Shown: piece by piece, positions 39,601 through 48,745 of the stretch
Layout of the letters: the number at the start of each line of letters is the position of its first letter
Numbering within the stretch: the stretch's first letter is position 1
DNA from: Haliotis asinina
Taxonomy: Eukaryota > Mollusca > Gastropoda > Lepetellida > Haliotidae
Direction of reading: 5' to 3'
NCBI RefSeq assembly: GCF_037392515.1
Contig: NC_090281.1
Coordinates: forward strand, 50,782,145 to 50,846,144
DNA: 64,000 nt
Made by a program: the position numbers and the translations under genes
The notes under the pieces: model-generated
Database searches by the model: none
What the model was told of the DNA's origin: nothing
The model's input: the letters and a program-made list of their open reading frames with translations, nothing else

Positions 39601-40114
39601 TTCCAACGTGATATTCCCAGCATGGGTACAGTGTGTGAAGTCCATTTTTGGTGCCCCCCTGTCGTGGTGTTGCTGTAACACTGCTGAAAACAACGTAAAA
39701 CATAATGTCACTCACTCACTGTAATAAGACGGGAAGTTAAGCAATAAATATGTGATATAATGGAAACAGTCTTCAAGCTGTCAGTGAACCCTAAACCATT
39801 TATTGGCCAAGATAATAGATTTCACAGATTAATTATTTTTAAAAGTGTATATTATATATCCGTGTACAAGCATATGAAATTTCTGATACCGGTGCGTTCA
39901 ATAAAGTATTAGCTGTTTGTGGGGAAATACATTGCTGGTGAACTAAGCTATTGCTTTTGTTGTTGCAGCTAATGTCGGTGGTCAGATGGGATTGTGTCTC
40001 GGAGCCAGCATCCTGACAGTGGCAGAGATCGGGGAGCTCCTCACGTTCATGTTTCTGTACATGATGGACAGGCTTAGAGGACGAAAAGCAGAAAACAGGT
40101 TTAATAGATGGTGA
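24548..40114 (+). CDS. ENaC/degenerin/ASIC family sodium channel, gene 1 (8 coding exons)
   Basis: Predicted subunit of a trimeric, plasma-membrane, amiloride-type sodium channel. Coding exons: 24548-24690, 26416-26965, 30580-30678, 35226-35406, 36274-36342, 37729-37891, 38404-38495, 39969-40114. All seven introns are GT..AG and phases match (2,0,0,1,1,2,1), giving 480 residues, a little short for the family. Seen in order: cytosolic HG gating motif (32-33), TM1 (about 49-67), FPAVTICN (92-99), GLCHTFN (185-191), a C-x3-C-x8-C-x-C cluster in exon 4, CxCGTQC in exon 6, and TM2 with the GAS selectivity triplet (444-446) followed by AEIGELL. Several N-glycosylation sequons lie in the extracellular part. 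In molluscs this family includes FMRFamide-gated and acid-gated channels; the ligand cannot be told from sequence. No defect seen. Gene 2 at 62276 is a tandem paralogue. Confidence 0.93.
24892..25360 (+). mobile_element. Tc1-type transposon relic in intron 1 of channel gene 1
   Basis: Near its right end DNAKPHRASVVTEFHRQ (about 25230-25280) is the second catalytic block of a Tc1-type transposase. It is followed almost at once by TEHVWDELSRRM in another frame, the third block. An N-terminal piece like MDLIESGQTQRQDAVRFNA (about 24950-25005) fits the first helix-turn-helix. The centre and part of the core are missing, so it is dead. At its left a 30-base palindrome AATGACAATTTAA..TTAAATTGTCATT (24892-24921) may mark an end. 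It belongs to a different lineage from the 51489 element. Confidence 0.65.
26095..26375 (+). repeat. Dispersed repeat P, copy 1, with palindromes
   Basis: Matches 48450-48745 over most of its length, with small gaps. It contains TATCAACGAGTGTTGATG and, at about 26302-26327, AACGATATCTCC-TGGGAGATATCGTT, an almost perfect palindrome, then a third GCGATATCTCCTGTGG. The copy ends about 40 bases before the exon 2 acceptor. No coding content. It may be a foldback-type MITE. Confidence 0.75.
26416..26965 (+). CDS. Channel gene 1, coding exon 2 (TM1 and palm/finger)
   Basis: Encodes residues 48-231: TM1, then YYSFPIGTKV, FPAVTICNRCTLN, SLEWWTNMSMD, NFRPVFTDEGLCHTFNF and NMAAGIK. Acceptor TTTATCCAG, donor GTAAGG at 26966. 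It is roughly half identical in residues to exon 2 of gene 2 and ends at the same codon and phase, so both genes share one ancestor. Confidence 0.95.
26966..28554. other. Intron 2 of channel gene 1, first part
   Basis: No repeat family or gene recognised in this part. ORFs here have no motif. Confidence 0.5.
28555..28795 (+). repeat. 35-bp tandem repeat, about six units
   Basis: The unit CAGTGTATCGCTGTTCGTAA plus AGGCTTCCTACATGG recurs with CTTACACGT and CCTAAATGG variants. It lies in intron 2 and fades at both ends. Confidence 0.88.
28796..30004. other. Intron 2 of channel gene 1, middle part
   Basis: Nothing recognised. Confidence 0.4.
30005..30548. repeat. 46-bp minisatellite, about eleven units, beside exon 3
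   Basis: Unit TTGACACCCTGACATGTGTT plus TCTAAGTGCTGAGATACTACCATGTG with variable length. It ends about 31 bases before the exon 3 acceptor at 30579, inside the zone where branch point and pyrimidine tract usually lie. Overlapping minus-strand ORFs are readings of the repeat. Confidence 0.92.
30580..30678 (+). CDS. Channel gene 1, coding exon 3
   Basis: Encodes residues 232-264, VLLHNSRHHPDANP to YVAMHKSE, matching the family's 'VLLHD...GYHTYVAI.K' segment. Acceptor TATACTTCCAG, phase 0 on both sides. The donor is GAG-GTCAAT, the weakest of the gene's seven. Confidence 0.9.
30788..30925 (+). repeat. Inverted repeat Q-left in intron 3
   Basis: About 135 bases including GGGATGTGATCTTTCACAAT and CAGGAATGATTTAGC recur in reverse at 34500-34628 with moderate divergence. 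Together they bracket about 3.6 kb of intron 3. Confidence 0.75.
32745..33165 (+). repeat. About 200-bp tandem duplication in intron 3
   Basis: The order GTCAATATTTT-GGACT, TAGTGATTCAC, GCGATAA-TATTAAT, GAAGGACAAC, GACATACTGA, CATCTAGGTCACCCAC appears twice, with a partial third start. The two units are moderately diverged. Confidence 0.75.
34500..34628 (-). repeat. Inverted repeat Q-right in intron 3
   Basis: Reverse complement partner of 30788-30925. The outer TCAGACC and inner GTCGTCAGC/GTCATCGAC motifs line up. Confidence 0.75.
34891..35055 (-). repeat. Family A repeat, partial
   Basis: CGTTAGTCGCCTCTTACGAC and CTGAAGACCCATTCTAACCC are clear. The left part is diverged and the tail is missing. 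It ends about 170 bases before exon 4. Confidence 0.75.
35226..35406 (+). CDS. Channel gene 1, coding exon 4
   Basis: Encodes residues 265-324 plus one base. YVYLPHPYMAFDEMECVD leads into YTYDHCFMECIQ and NLCGCV, the C-x3-C-x8-C-x-C core of the ENaC family signature (at the D, E, A and Y positions it departs from the strict PROSITE-style pattern). Acceptor TTGTTTTGTAG, donor GTAAGT at 35407. Confidence 0.94.
36274..36342 (+). CDS. Channel gene 1, coding exon 5 (69 bp)
   Basis: Small exon for residues 325-347, SAEPDIPICSLEKQDTCYSI, with two cysteines. Acceptor TTATTACCACCAG, donor GTGAGT. Phase 1 in and 1 out, so skipping it would keep the frame. Confidence 0.85.
37143..37690 (+). repeat. 25-bp minisatellite, about 15 plus 3 units, beside exon 6
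   Basis: Unit ATGTCACTATCTGTGGAAAT plus ACTGC. A main block runs to about 37530, then an AT-rich break, then about three more units at 37637-37690. The last ends about 38 bases before the exon 6 acceptor at 37728. ORFs here are readings of the repeat. Confidence 0.92.
37729..37891 (+). CDS. Channel gene 1, coding exon 6
   Basis: Encodes residues 348-401 plus two bases, with ECQCGTQCNFETF and SSSAYPAEIW matching the family's 'C.CP..C....Y..S.S...WP' segment. Acceptor TGAATTTACAG, donor AG-GTAACT. Confidence 0.93.
38404..38495 (+). CDS. Channel gene 1, coding exon 7
   Basis: Encodes residues 402-432 plus one base. NNFLELRVFYDKMMVTSI fits the segment before TM2 ('N...L.VYY..L.'). Acceptor GTCCACTTCAG, donor GTTAGT at 38496. 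Phase 2 in, 1 out. Confidence 0.9.
38512..38818 (+). repeat. Family A repeat in intron 7, diverged
   Basis: Landmarks CCTGGTTGACACATGTCATC, TTCACTGGATTGTCTGGTCC and ACCGCCACCAAATAGCTGG. An internal stretch (about 38580-38640) does not match other copies. Confidence 0.85.
38836..39051 (-). pseudogene. Inverted fragment of a gene-2-like channel exon 2
   Basis: Read on the minus strand this gives FGGELFDCMGKFRPVFTTEG, then LCHTFNYNNSEIV and AAGDDA. It aligns with FGGEDFECMSRFRPVFTTEG of gene 2 exon 2 and is clearly nearer to gene 2 than to host gene 1. The match runs past the exon end into GGTAAACTA, the gene 2 donor and start of its intron, so it comes from genomic DNA, not from mRNA. A one-base loss after GDDA shifts the frame, and the exon's 5' half is absent. 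It lies antisense in intron 7 of gene 1, directly between two family A repeats in the same orientation. It is a dead fragment of a third paralogue or of gene 2 itself. Confidence 0.88.
39053..39325 (+). repeat. Family A repeat in intron 7, near full length
   Basis: Full from TGACCCGTGAAGGTCCCGGG to ACTCACTCACTAG. It abuts the inverted exon fragment. A further short tail-like piece (AAGCTGGAATGATACTTAGT) is at about 39430-39465. Confidence 0.95.
39625..39722 (+). repeat. SINE family B, 5'-truncated
   Basis: GGTACAGTGTGTGAAGTCCATTT and body lead to AACGTAAAACATAATGTCACTCACTCACT. The tRNA-like head is missing. Confidence 0.75.
39969..40114 (+). CDS. Channel gene 1, last coding exon 8 (TM2)
   Basis: Encodes residues 433-480 and the TGA stop at 40112-40114. 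NVGGQMGLCLGASILTVAEI is the pre-TM2/TM2 pore segment with the GAS selectivity filter. Only about 14 residues (RLRGRKAENRFNRW) follow TM2, a short cytosolic tail. Acceptor TTTTGTTGTTGCAG. Confidence 0.95.
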
Positions 40115-40323
40115 CGATGCTACCACATGTGGATACTTTCTCATGTCGACGACGATGTTTATGCAACAGGGCTCCCGATGTTCATCCTGCTCTACCTCTG
40201 AGAAGTGTAGGAAGAAAGTCAAGCTACAAAATTCAAAACGGAAAGGGTACAAACCCCTGAATCCTATTATCGATGTAAATGTTTAGACAACTGAAGCATT
40301 GTTTATACGGCCATCTTCAAAGG

Positions 40324-40437
40324 TGTCTCATAGCCAGCATGTTGACAGTAACAGAGATTATTGAGCTCTTGGTGTTCTTCTTTGACAAGTCTAGAGTATA
40401 TCCTACACCAGGCAGCTGTAGTAACACAACCTCTTGA
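40324..40437 (+). pseudogene. Relic of a channel TM2 exon downstream of gene 1
   Basis: Frame starting at 40324 reads CLIASMLTVTEIIELLVFFF, which aligns with CLGASILTVAEIGELLTFMF of gene 1 exon 8. The upstream NVGGQMGL part and a good acceptor are missing, and the first position of the GAS triplet is Ile. It lies in what would be the 3' UTR of gene 1. I read it as the decayed last exon of a lost tandem copy; partial local duplication of exon 8 is the alternative. Confidence 0.75.
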
Positions 40438-40458
40438 CGTGGTCTTTGTTGAGGTTTC

Positions 40459-40483
40459 AATAAAATGAACAAACTGCAATAAA
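40459..40483 (+). promoter_or_regulatory. Two AATAAA polyadenylation signals
   Basis: AATAAA at 40459 and again at 40478, about 345-370 bases after the gene 1 stop, are the first plausible poly(A) signals for gene 1. The TM2 relic would then lie inside the transcript's 3' UTR. Confidence 0.4.
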
Positions 40484-40499
40484 CTCAATGACCAAAGAT

Positions 40500-42472
40500 G
40501 TATATATACAGGCAAATACAGCGTATCTTTCATTTAAGATCAGCCTGGGACTTTGTAAACATGTCTTTCACAATTTGACCGGATTCTGAATCAGCAAATG
40601 GTACACTGAATGTGCCAGTGAGGAGGCCTACTTAACCCCTGGGTCATGAAGCACATGGAAATCTAAGGAGTTGTTACACACATCAGCTGTTCGAAATGTA
40701 CTCACTAAGCGGGAATGAGTTTTAATAACTATAAGAAGGAAGGCGATATGCGAAACATGTTGTATCAAAGCAGAAAGGATGTGTGTGTAATCAACAAATG
40801 GAGGTTTCATGTGACGATTTTGTCATGACAGTGATTTTCGTATTAGGTTTTTTTCTTCTACATTTTAAGTTCAAGTGAAGACAAACCAGATGCACAAACA
40901 TGCACAATCACGTTGTGGTTCACGAGTTGGGCAACGGAAGAAACAGTCATGATCAAAATTGATTGCACGCAGATTTATTATTTACCTCCACCCCACGGAA
41001 TATTTGATGTCACGTGAAAAATGTTGAAAGTTTATTTGCCAAATGTTCAATGTCAGGTGGAAAGAGGAAAGGAATGTGGTCAAAGATCACACAAAGCTGT
41101 AACTTTTTAATGATGTACATATTACTGTCATAGTATAAAATTTTCGACAATCAAAGGGACATCAATATTTTCAATTTGATCATGTGAAGATGTTTCTATT
41201 ACTGTGAGCACTTTCTGCTTTTGAGTGAGTAGTTTCTGTCTTCTCACAGAATTGTTATGAAATCAGGCATACGGCCGAGTGTGTCCATATTGTGTTGACC
41301 TTTCCAGATCTATATTCCCATGTTGTATCATAAAGCATCTAAATAAAGAGATTCATTCAGTCGTTGCGAGTTAACATATCAGTACGAATTATGGATTCCA
41401 CTTTGCCGTGATGAATCTGTGATCAGAATATTTTTATTCCATTGTCCTACTAAGGTAAAGGTATTACAACACCTACTAATCATTATTATGGATAGCATGT
41501 CTGCAAGATGAACCTTGATTTCACCTTAATGTCTTTGCATGTGGATTTTAGAAATAACAGTAATCCGGTCAGATGGCAGCTGATATTTGTTAACTGCTCA
41601 CACACACGCGCACACGCACGAACGCATACACACACAGTTGCTTTCACATGTAGAGCAAGTGCAAATCTTAGAGTCGTAAGCATCACGCGTTAATCCCATT
41701 TTGGCGTTGTGTTGTTACTAGTGTAGTATTGATTCATTTTATAGCAAGACAGACGGCAAATATGACAAATCCGGTTATAAACGAGTAGGATAAAGCACTT
41801 CGTCGCGGCTGTGATAAGCCATTGACAGGTACGATACAATTACACCATACACGACCCAAATGCTGAATGTTCATTGACGATTTTCCGCTTAGGAAATGTG
41901 TCCACCGACTATTTATAGTCCATTCAGTAATAACTGTCCATAAATCCAACCTCGAAACATATTCGAATATGCAGCCTACTTTGATACTAGTGTTTTGTTG
42001 CACCCACACAACAGCTGTTACAGAAAGGATATATACTGCTCAAGCTTCACAACACGTTCTATTTACCATAACACGCATTCAAATTTCACCGTAGTCTTAT
42101 CGGTTCCAGGATGCAATGACAGACTTTCGAGAAATTTCTGATGGATCACTGTAAACTATGATATGTTCAATTATGTACATTGTTGGAAACAGTTTGGAGT
42201 GAAGACATGTTCAATGAACAAGTTGGTTGTCATGTGGCACACAATGTCGTTAACCGAGATGTCACCAATGATTAGTCCGGTCATCCGTCAAAATGACAGA
42301 CAAATGTAAAACATCCCAAATCACGAAATCAAATTCGGTGTCTGACAAATCAATTTCTACGAACGCGTATGTGATCGGTTGGATGGGATCACACCTTGAC
42401 ATCGTCGTATCATGCTTCCTGTAAGTGGCTGAATGGCTGACGATGGAAGGGTGTTCGGTGGGAGCATTGGCT
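40500..42472. other. Anonymous DNA with a CA-rich patch
   Basis: An impure CACA/CGCA patch lies at about 41599-41637. A 79-base segment (41892-41970) is repeated inside the SINE at 42473-42707. No gene recognised. Confidence 0.45.
41892..41970 (+). repeat. Source copy of a 79-bp local duplication
   Basis: Matches 42554-42632 in the same orientation with four differences in 79 bases by eye. At this place it shows no repeat-family context, so it is probably the donor. Confidence 0.85.
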
Positions 42473-42707
42473 AGTGAGTGACTTAGTTTTAGTTTTACAC
42501 CGCCTTTAGCAATATTCCTGCCACGGTGCTTGATTTCACACATAGTAGCAATTGGAAATGTGTCCACAGACTATTTATAGTCCATTCAGTAATAACTGTC
42601 CTTAAATCCAACCTCAAAACATATTAGAATATATGTGGACTCGAACCCGGGTCTTCGGCTTGACGAGCGAACCCTTAACCACTAGATTACACCACCGCCA
42701 CCATGGC
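42473..42707 (-). repeat. SINE family B interrupted by a local 79-bp copy
   Basis: The 3' part (TTAGTTTTACACCGCC, TAGCAATATTCCTGCC, GATTTCACACAT) and the tRNA-like head (complement of GGACTCGAACCCGGGTCTTC and TTAACCACTAGATTACACC) are both present. Between them, at 42554-42632, sits the copy of 41892-41970, at the point where other copies read GTACCCATGTGGGG. Confidence 0.88.
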
Positions 42708-45300
42708 AGGACAAACAGTGGCTGGTTTTATGTATGTCACGACACTTCGCGAGACCTCAATACTTCCGGCGAAAAACAATGGTCATAGCTTTTTGAATGG
42801 TCTCATGGTTGTCATTTGACAGTAAGGAACCGATAATTCGTGCAGGAATATCAATTTTCCGATCTAACAATTATAGAGTTGAGATCTGGTGTCTGGTTTG
42901 GCCACACCATGACGTCAGTAGGTTTTCTGTCCTGAGTAGGCGTGATCGACCCTGACACAAGGTCTGACTACACCCGCACAAGACCGCACTTTAACATCCA
43001 GAAGGCCTTCACTTCAGTTTGACCCGCTTTAGGATATGGAGAATGTGTCTTTCCTGATCCACGAATCCAGACACAAATCATGACTGAACCCCACCCCTCG
43101 TTGCGATCATTTTGCGGAGCTTTGTTGTTCTCAAGTCCTTCCTCTTGTCAAAGTCGTACTTGATTTGTGACAGACTGGGAAAAAGACGCATATATAGAAC
43201 TGCGGTTCTTTTATGTTCCTGCCGTTCGGTCTGTATTTCAGTTGAGATGTACATAAGTGAATACAGTTAATGGGGCCAGTCAGTTAGCGAGACCATCCCC
43301 TAACAAACAACGTTCATACTTTACCGAACTGTCTCACGGTTGACAGAATAAGGATAATCCTTGCATGAATAACAGCTTATATAACCATCCCCAAATGAGC
43401 CAACTGTTAGGACAGCTGTGACAGTCAAGAATGGCTCTACACTTGGTCCGGTCAAGTAAAGTCATTTTTGCCGGTCGAGCAGTTTAGAACTAGAACTGGT
43501 TCTTGAATATACGCTTGTCACCGAAACTCTGGTACCGGAAGTACGCTAGGTCTCGTCTCGAATATCGCTAAACTGGCGAGCGCAAATGGTGCAGGAAACA
43601 GGTTTAGCATTGGACGTAGCCCCTCGCAAGACATTTTAGAGGTCCCACGGTTTACTTTGAGTTCGTTAGAACGAAATAAGATTATGCTCTCTCTGTGTTG
43701 GTGATTATCTTAGTATAATGGACGAAGCAAAACCTATAATCAACTCTGTGGTGCCATTGCGGCTTGTCGTAAGATAGGAAAGTGGTGCCTATGTGTGGGT
43801 ACTTGTTCATAACATGGCATGGATGCATTTTAATGACTCAGTTACTAAGGTTTTGTTTGGGGGTGGGGGGAGGGGACGGGGTAGAGAGAGACGTGTCAGG
43901 ACAGTGTGACAGTCAACCGCCTTCACTCACTCTCTACACACCTATAATCGTTACAATCCTAATCTATTTGGGGAAAAATAAAGTAGGTGTGGGGTTTAAC
44001 TAAACAGAATATGTGTCATTCGTTTAATTTCTGTTTGTTGTCAGATATGCAATGCACTCCCCTTTCATTTGTTTGAAACCAACCCGTGTTTCACAAAACG
44101 AAAGCGTCACGAATTATATATCTTTTAATTGTTTTGTTCCACATTTATTCAATCGAGTTTCCATTGTATCTGTAAACCTTTACAACAGTCACTGCAATTA
44201 GAAAATTTATTCTGTGTTTTTCAAAAGCCAATAAAAATTTACTTGCAAACATTTGACTACTGAGGACAGAAGGGCTGACTGTTTGGCTGTCTCTCTTGGG
44301 TAATGATGGAGAGATAAGCCCGTCTAAATTCTCCTTTGTCACTAACGAGTTGACAATCCATTAGTAAAGCAAAGATGCATTAACGTTGTCGGGACATTTA
44401 ATTACGGTTATACAATGGCTTAAACATATTTCTATTCTCAAAGAATCTGGTTTGGTGAACAAGCAATACTTTTATTATTATCTTACCAGTAATTATATCG
44501 TCTAAACAAAATACACAGGAACTGGATACACAAAAACAACGAAGTAAATCGCACATGTGCATTGTACGTGCTTATGAAAATTGAGCTTGCAGTTACATTT
44601 AATTAATTGTGTATATATACTGGTTTAAAATAAATTATAAAATCGTTTAGTCTTCATGTTGTGTTTATGCAGGGGCCCTGTTATGTTCTTTTTGACATCG
44701 CGGGGAGTATTCCGTATAACACAGTTTAGAGACTGCGGTTATCTACATTGAAATGTGTATCATTTCTATCAACATTGTTTTACCTACCCGTAACATGATA
44801 ATGAACAATATCCTCATTGTGCAATCAAAAAAAAAAGCATTTAGGGTTGTTAGAAATGTCCTTTTACTTAATCCGAGTTGAAATCACTACAGTGGAGCAA
44901 ACGCCGAGAACTTACGATCTGGCAGACTCGACTGCCATTATTAACGTTTTGATAATTATCATTTCATCATTTCTTTCACATTCGATGTAGTTTACAGGGT
45001 GGGAGCTTCTTTAACATTCACCACATCATGAGGGGTAGGGGTGGGCGTGGAGCACACGTGGTAGATTCGTCTATGGGGCTTTCATTCGCTGAGCGTGCTT
45101 TGAACATGCCTGAAAACATGAGAGTCGAATCCCGGATGGCTCAGATGTTGTACCTAGGTATTTCAGCAGTGTACTCGTGTTCGTGGTCTAGTGCATATGG
45201 TAAATGTCGGAGAGCTGTATCACTTCCGGTCTAGTTTCACTGAAGCTTGCAGGCAGCGATACGAATCCTATATGGTACAAACCCGGTGGTTCCATCCTCT
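42708..45300. other. Anonymous DNA
   Basis: No gene recognised. A G-rich patch at about 43857-43882. Around 45115-45145 a GAGTCGAATCCCGGATGGC may be the B box end of another tRNA-like SINE, too weak to call. Confidence 0.4.
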
Positions 45301-45307
45301 CTATCAA

Positions 45308-45560
45308 GTGAGTGAGTTAAAATTTTACATCGCATCGGGCATATTGCAGCCATATAGCGATGAAAACAATGTAATTAATTTAAAATAGCTGCCGACAAAG
45401 GACAGTAAAACCAACTACTGTATTAGAGATGTATTTTAAAACTAGTAATGAAATCTAAAATACTTCAACTGTAGAAGGCAATACAATACAAAAACAGGCT
45501 ATAGATTGCCAACAACTGAAGGTAGATCACCACACTAGCTCTTTATCTAGGCTTTTATGT
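45308..45560 (+). repeat. Dispersed repeat S, copy 1
   Basis: Starts GTGAGTGAGTTAAAATTTTACATCGCATCGGG and includes GGCTATAGATTGCCAACAAC and TGAAGGTAGATCACCACACT. It matches 53068-53330. The start resembles the shared tail of families A and B in reverse (TGAGTGAG..GCATCGG.ATATTGCAG), so it may be a further family using that tail. Confidence 0.72.
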
Positions 45561-45659
45561 GATAATTCATTGTAAACACAGAGGGACTAAAGGGCGCCTT
45601 GTTTATCAAACTTATTTACTTTTTTTATGAATTATATCCTCTGTACCTACTGTCGTAAG

Positions 45660-45808
45660 TCGTGGTAGGGTAGCCTATTGGTTAAAGCTTACACCGAATA
45701 CCAGGGTTAGACGTATCACGTAGATGTGTGAACCTCATTTCTGGTGTGTTCTGGTACATTGAGGGAATATTGCTAAAAGCGTCTGAAATCCAACCCCATT
45801 CACTCGCT
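45660..45808 (+). repeat. SINE family B, diverged
   Basis: GTGGTAGGGTAGCCTATTGG is an A-box-like head. ATGTGTGAACCTCATTTCTG, GGGAATATTGCTAAAAGCGT and ACTCGC correspond to body and tail. Confidence 0.75.
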
Positions 45809-45811
45809 GGC

Positions 45812-46135
45812 ATTTTGTACAGCAATGAGTCACATGGCGTAAGTGAAATCTAGACTGTGGCACACGGTGTAATCGATTTGTACCAGCCGACAGTTGTCTA
45901 AACCAGCAAGTATTAACTTAACATTAATAGCCGAATTGATTGTCCCCTTTGCCTTCTCCATCGGCAAAACAGTCAATGTCTAAAAGGGTACTTAGGACGC
46001 CACACTTTAATAGTACATGCAGATATGCTGCACACAATTCTAAATATTACCTGGAAATTTTGTTCTACACAACAAAGTGAAAGTTATATCAATGTTACAC
46101 ATTTTACGTTATTGTTCTGAATGTGGGTCTTTTAT
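45812..46135 (+). repeat. Dispersed repeat R, copy 1
   Basis: Matches 51208-51488 and, after the Tc1-type insertion there, 52779-52950. Shared landmarks include CATTTTGTACAGCAATG, TCGACTTGTACCAGCCG, AGTACATGCAGATA and TTTTGTTCTACACAACAA. Confidence 0.8.
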
Positions 46136-46193
46136 ATATCGCCCACACCCCATGCAGAGATGACGGGGCAACATCGATGTTAAGTATTGATGT

Positions 46194-48083
46194 GACTAAA
46201 CATTACACGGAGGCATTAACAAGTAAATACAAATGAAGATAACATCAAAGACGTCTGTGATGAAAAGGTTGGATTGTAAGGTTTCTTGTGTTTTCTAGCT
46301 CCGCACTCCTCTCTAAATAGACTAAACATTACACGGAGGCATTAACAAGTAAATACAAATGAACATAACATCAAAGACGTCTGTGATGAAAAGGTTGGAT
46401 TGTAAGGTTTACTGTGTTTTCTAGCTCCGCACTCCTCTCTAAATAGACTAAACATTACACGGAGGCATTAACAAGTAAATACAAATGAACATAACATCAA
46501 AGACGTCTGTGATGAAAAGGTTGGATTGTAAGGTTTCTTGTGTTTTCTAGCTCCGCACTCCTCTCTAAATAGACTAAACATTACACGGAGGCATTAACAA
46601 GTAAATACAAATGAACATAACATCAAAGACGTCTGTGATGAAAAGGTTGGATTGTAAAGTTTCTTGTGTTTTCTAGCTCCGCACTCCTCTCTAAATAGAC
46701 TAAACATTACACGGAGGCATTAACAAGTAAAAACAAATGAACATAACATCAAAGACGTCTGTGATGAAAAGGTTGGATTGTAAGGTTTACTGTGTTTTCT
46801 AGCTCCGCACTCCTCTCTAAATAGACTAAACATTACACGGAGGCATTAACAAGTAAATACAAATGAACATAACATCAAAGACGTCTGTGATGAAAAGGTT
46901 GGATTGTAAGGTTTACTGTGTTTTCTAGCTCCGCACTCCTCTCTAAATAGACTAAACATTACACGGAGGCATTAACAAGTAAATACAAATGAACATAACA
47001 TCAAAGACGTCTGTGATGAAAAGGTTGGATTGTAAGGTTTCTTGTGTTTTCTAGCTCCGCACTCCTCTCTAAATAGACTAAACATTACACGGAGGCATTA
47101 ACAAGTAAATACAAATGAAGATAACATCAAAGACGTCTGTGATGAAAAGGTTGGATTGTAAGGTTTACTGTGTTTTCTAGCTCCGCACTCCTCTCTAAAT
47201 AGACTAAACATTACACGGAGGCATTAACAAGTAAATACAAATGAACATAACATCAAAGACGTCTGTGATGAAAAGGTTGGATTGTAAGGTTTCTTGTGTT
47301 TTCTAGCTCTGCACTCCTCTCTAAATAGACTAAACATTACACGGAGGCATTAACAAGTAAATACAAATGAACATAACATCAAAGACGTCTGTGATGAAAA
47401 GGTTGGATTGTAAGGTTTCTTGTGTTTTCTAGCTCCGCACTCCTCTCTAAATAGACTAAACATTACACGGAGGCATTAACAAGTAAATACAAATGAAGAT
47501 AACATCAAAGACGTCTGTGATGAAAAGGTTGGATTGTAAGGTTTCTTGTGTTTTCTAGCTCCGCACTCCTCTCTAAATAGACTAAACATTACACGGAGGC
47601 ATTAACAAGTAAATACAAATGAAGATAACATCAAAGACGTCTGTGATGAAAAGGTTGGATTGTAAGGTTTACTGTGTTTTCTAGCTCCGCACTCCTCTCT
47701 AAATAGACTAAACATTACACGGAGGCATTAACAAGTAAATACAAATGAAGATAACATCAAAGACGTCTGTGATGAAAAGGTTGGATTGTAAGGTTTACTG
47801 TGTTTTCTAGCTCCGCACTCCTCTCTAAATAGACTAAACATTACACGGAGGCATTAACAAGTAAATACAAATGAACATAACATCAAAGACGTCTGTGATG
47901 AAAAGGTTGGATTGTAAGGTTTCTTGTGTTTTCTAGCTCCGCACTCCTCTCTAAATAGACTAAACATTACACGGAGGCATTAACAAGTAAATACAAATGA
48001 AGATAACATCAAAGACGTCTGTGATGAAAAGGTTGGATTGTAAGGTTTCTTGTGTTTTCTAGCTCCGCACTCCTCTCTAAATA
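46194..48083 (+). repeat. 126-bp minisatellite, 15 units in perfect register
   Basis: The unit starts GACTAAACATTACACGGAGG and ends CTCCGCACTCCTCTCTAAATA. It repeats exactly 15 times, 126 bases each, with no length change. Differences are almost confined to two biallelic sites: GAAGATAAC or GAACATAAC, and GTTTCTTGTG or GTTTACTGTG. Neighbouring units often share alleles. Such uniformity means a very young or actively homogenised array. Each unit holds TTTCTTGTGTTTTCTAG, which resembles a splice acceptor. Confidence 0.97.
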
Positions 48084-48449
48084 GACTATACAAAAAGGAA
48101 AGGCATTAGCCATGGTTGGAAGACTTTATTGCGTTAGTTTAAGAACGATTATTTCATGTAATTTCAGGGGTGATAAGATGGAAATTGACACCTCTATAGA
48201 CAGAGAGATCGCCATAAATCTATATCAAATGCTTCTCAATAGACCTAAATTTTCAGTAATTCTCACATTACTAAATAGTTGGCAGCCATTTTTAAACACC
48301 CGATATGGAAGTCACTTCCATGTGACTACTACAGTAAACTTCGAACAGTGGCTATAATAGTATATAGAGCATCTCACCCAAGGGTCTACTGATATCAAAC
48401 ATACCAACACGAAATGATAAAATAACACATATCCGAGGCTTGTCGAGGA
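48084..48449. other. Flank of the array with an unrecognised 81-residue ORF
   Basis: Plus-strand ORF 48112-48357 (segments such as LTLLNSWQPFLNTRYGSHFH) starts just past the array. I do not recognise it. Confidence 0.3.
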
Positions 48450-48745
48450 TATTTTTACCTTTATCAACGAGTGTTGATATAGTGGTTATCAGTAGACACG
48501 AGGGTGATATTCTGTTTATCATCCAAATCATTCTTTATTAGTTTTCAAATCTAAATGTAAATCTCTGAACACAGTATTGTCATTAGTTTTGCAGTGCAGC
48601 AGTATCATAGTATTGTCATCAACGTCATGACGCCATAGCATTGTCTAGGCATTGTTCAAAATCTACTGTCGAAACGATATCTCCTAAGAGATAACGTCTG
48701 ATCTCACACAAGCGATATCTCCTGTGGAACACAATTTTGGATGGT
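48450..48745 (+). repeat. Dispersed repeat P, copy 2
   Basis: Partner of 26095-26375. TATCAACGAGTGTTGATA (a perfect foldback), AACGATATCTCCTAAGAGATAACG and GCGATATCTCCTGTGGAACA are shared. The palindrome is less perfect here. Confidence 0.75.

Noticed and set aside
39839-40252. 137-residue minus-strand ORF
   Set aside because: It is the antisense shadow of the last channel exon and its 3' UTR; the plus-strand reading has the family motifs and splice sites.
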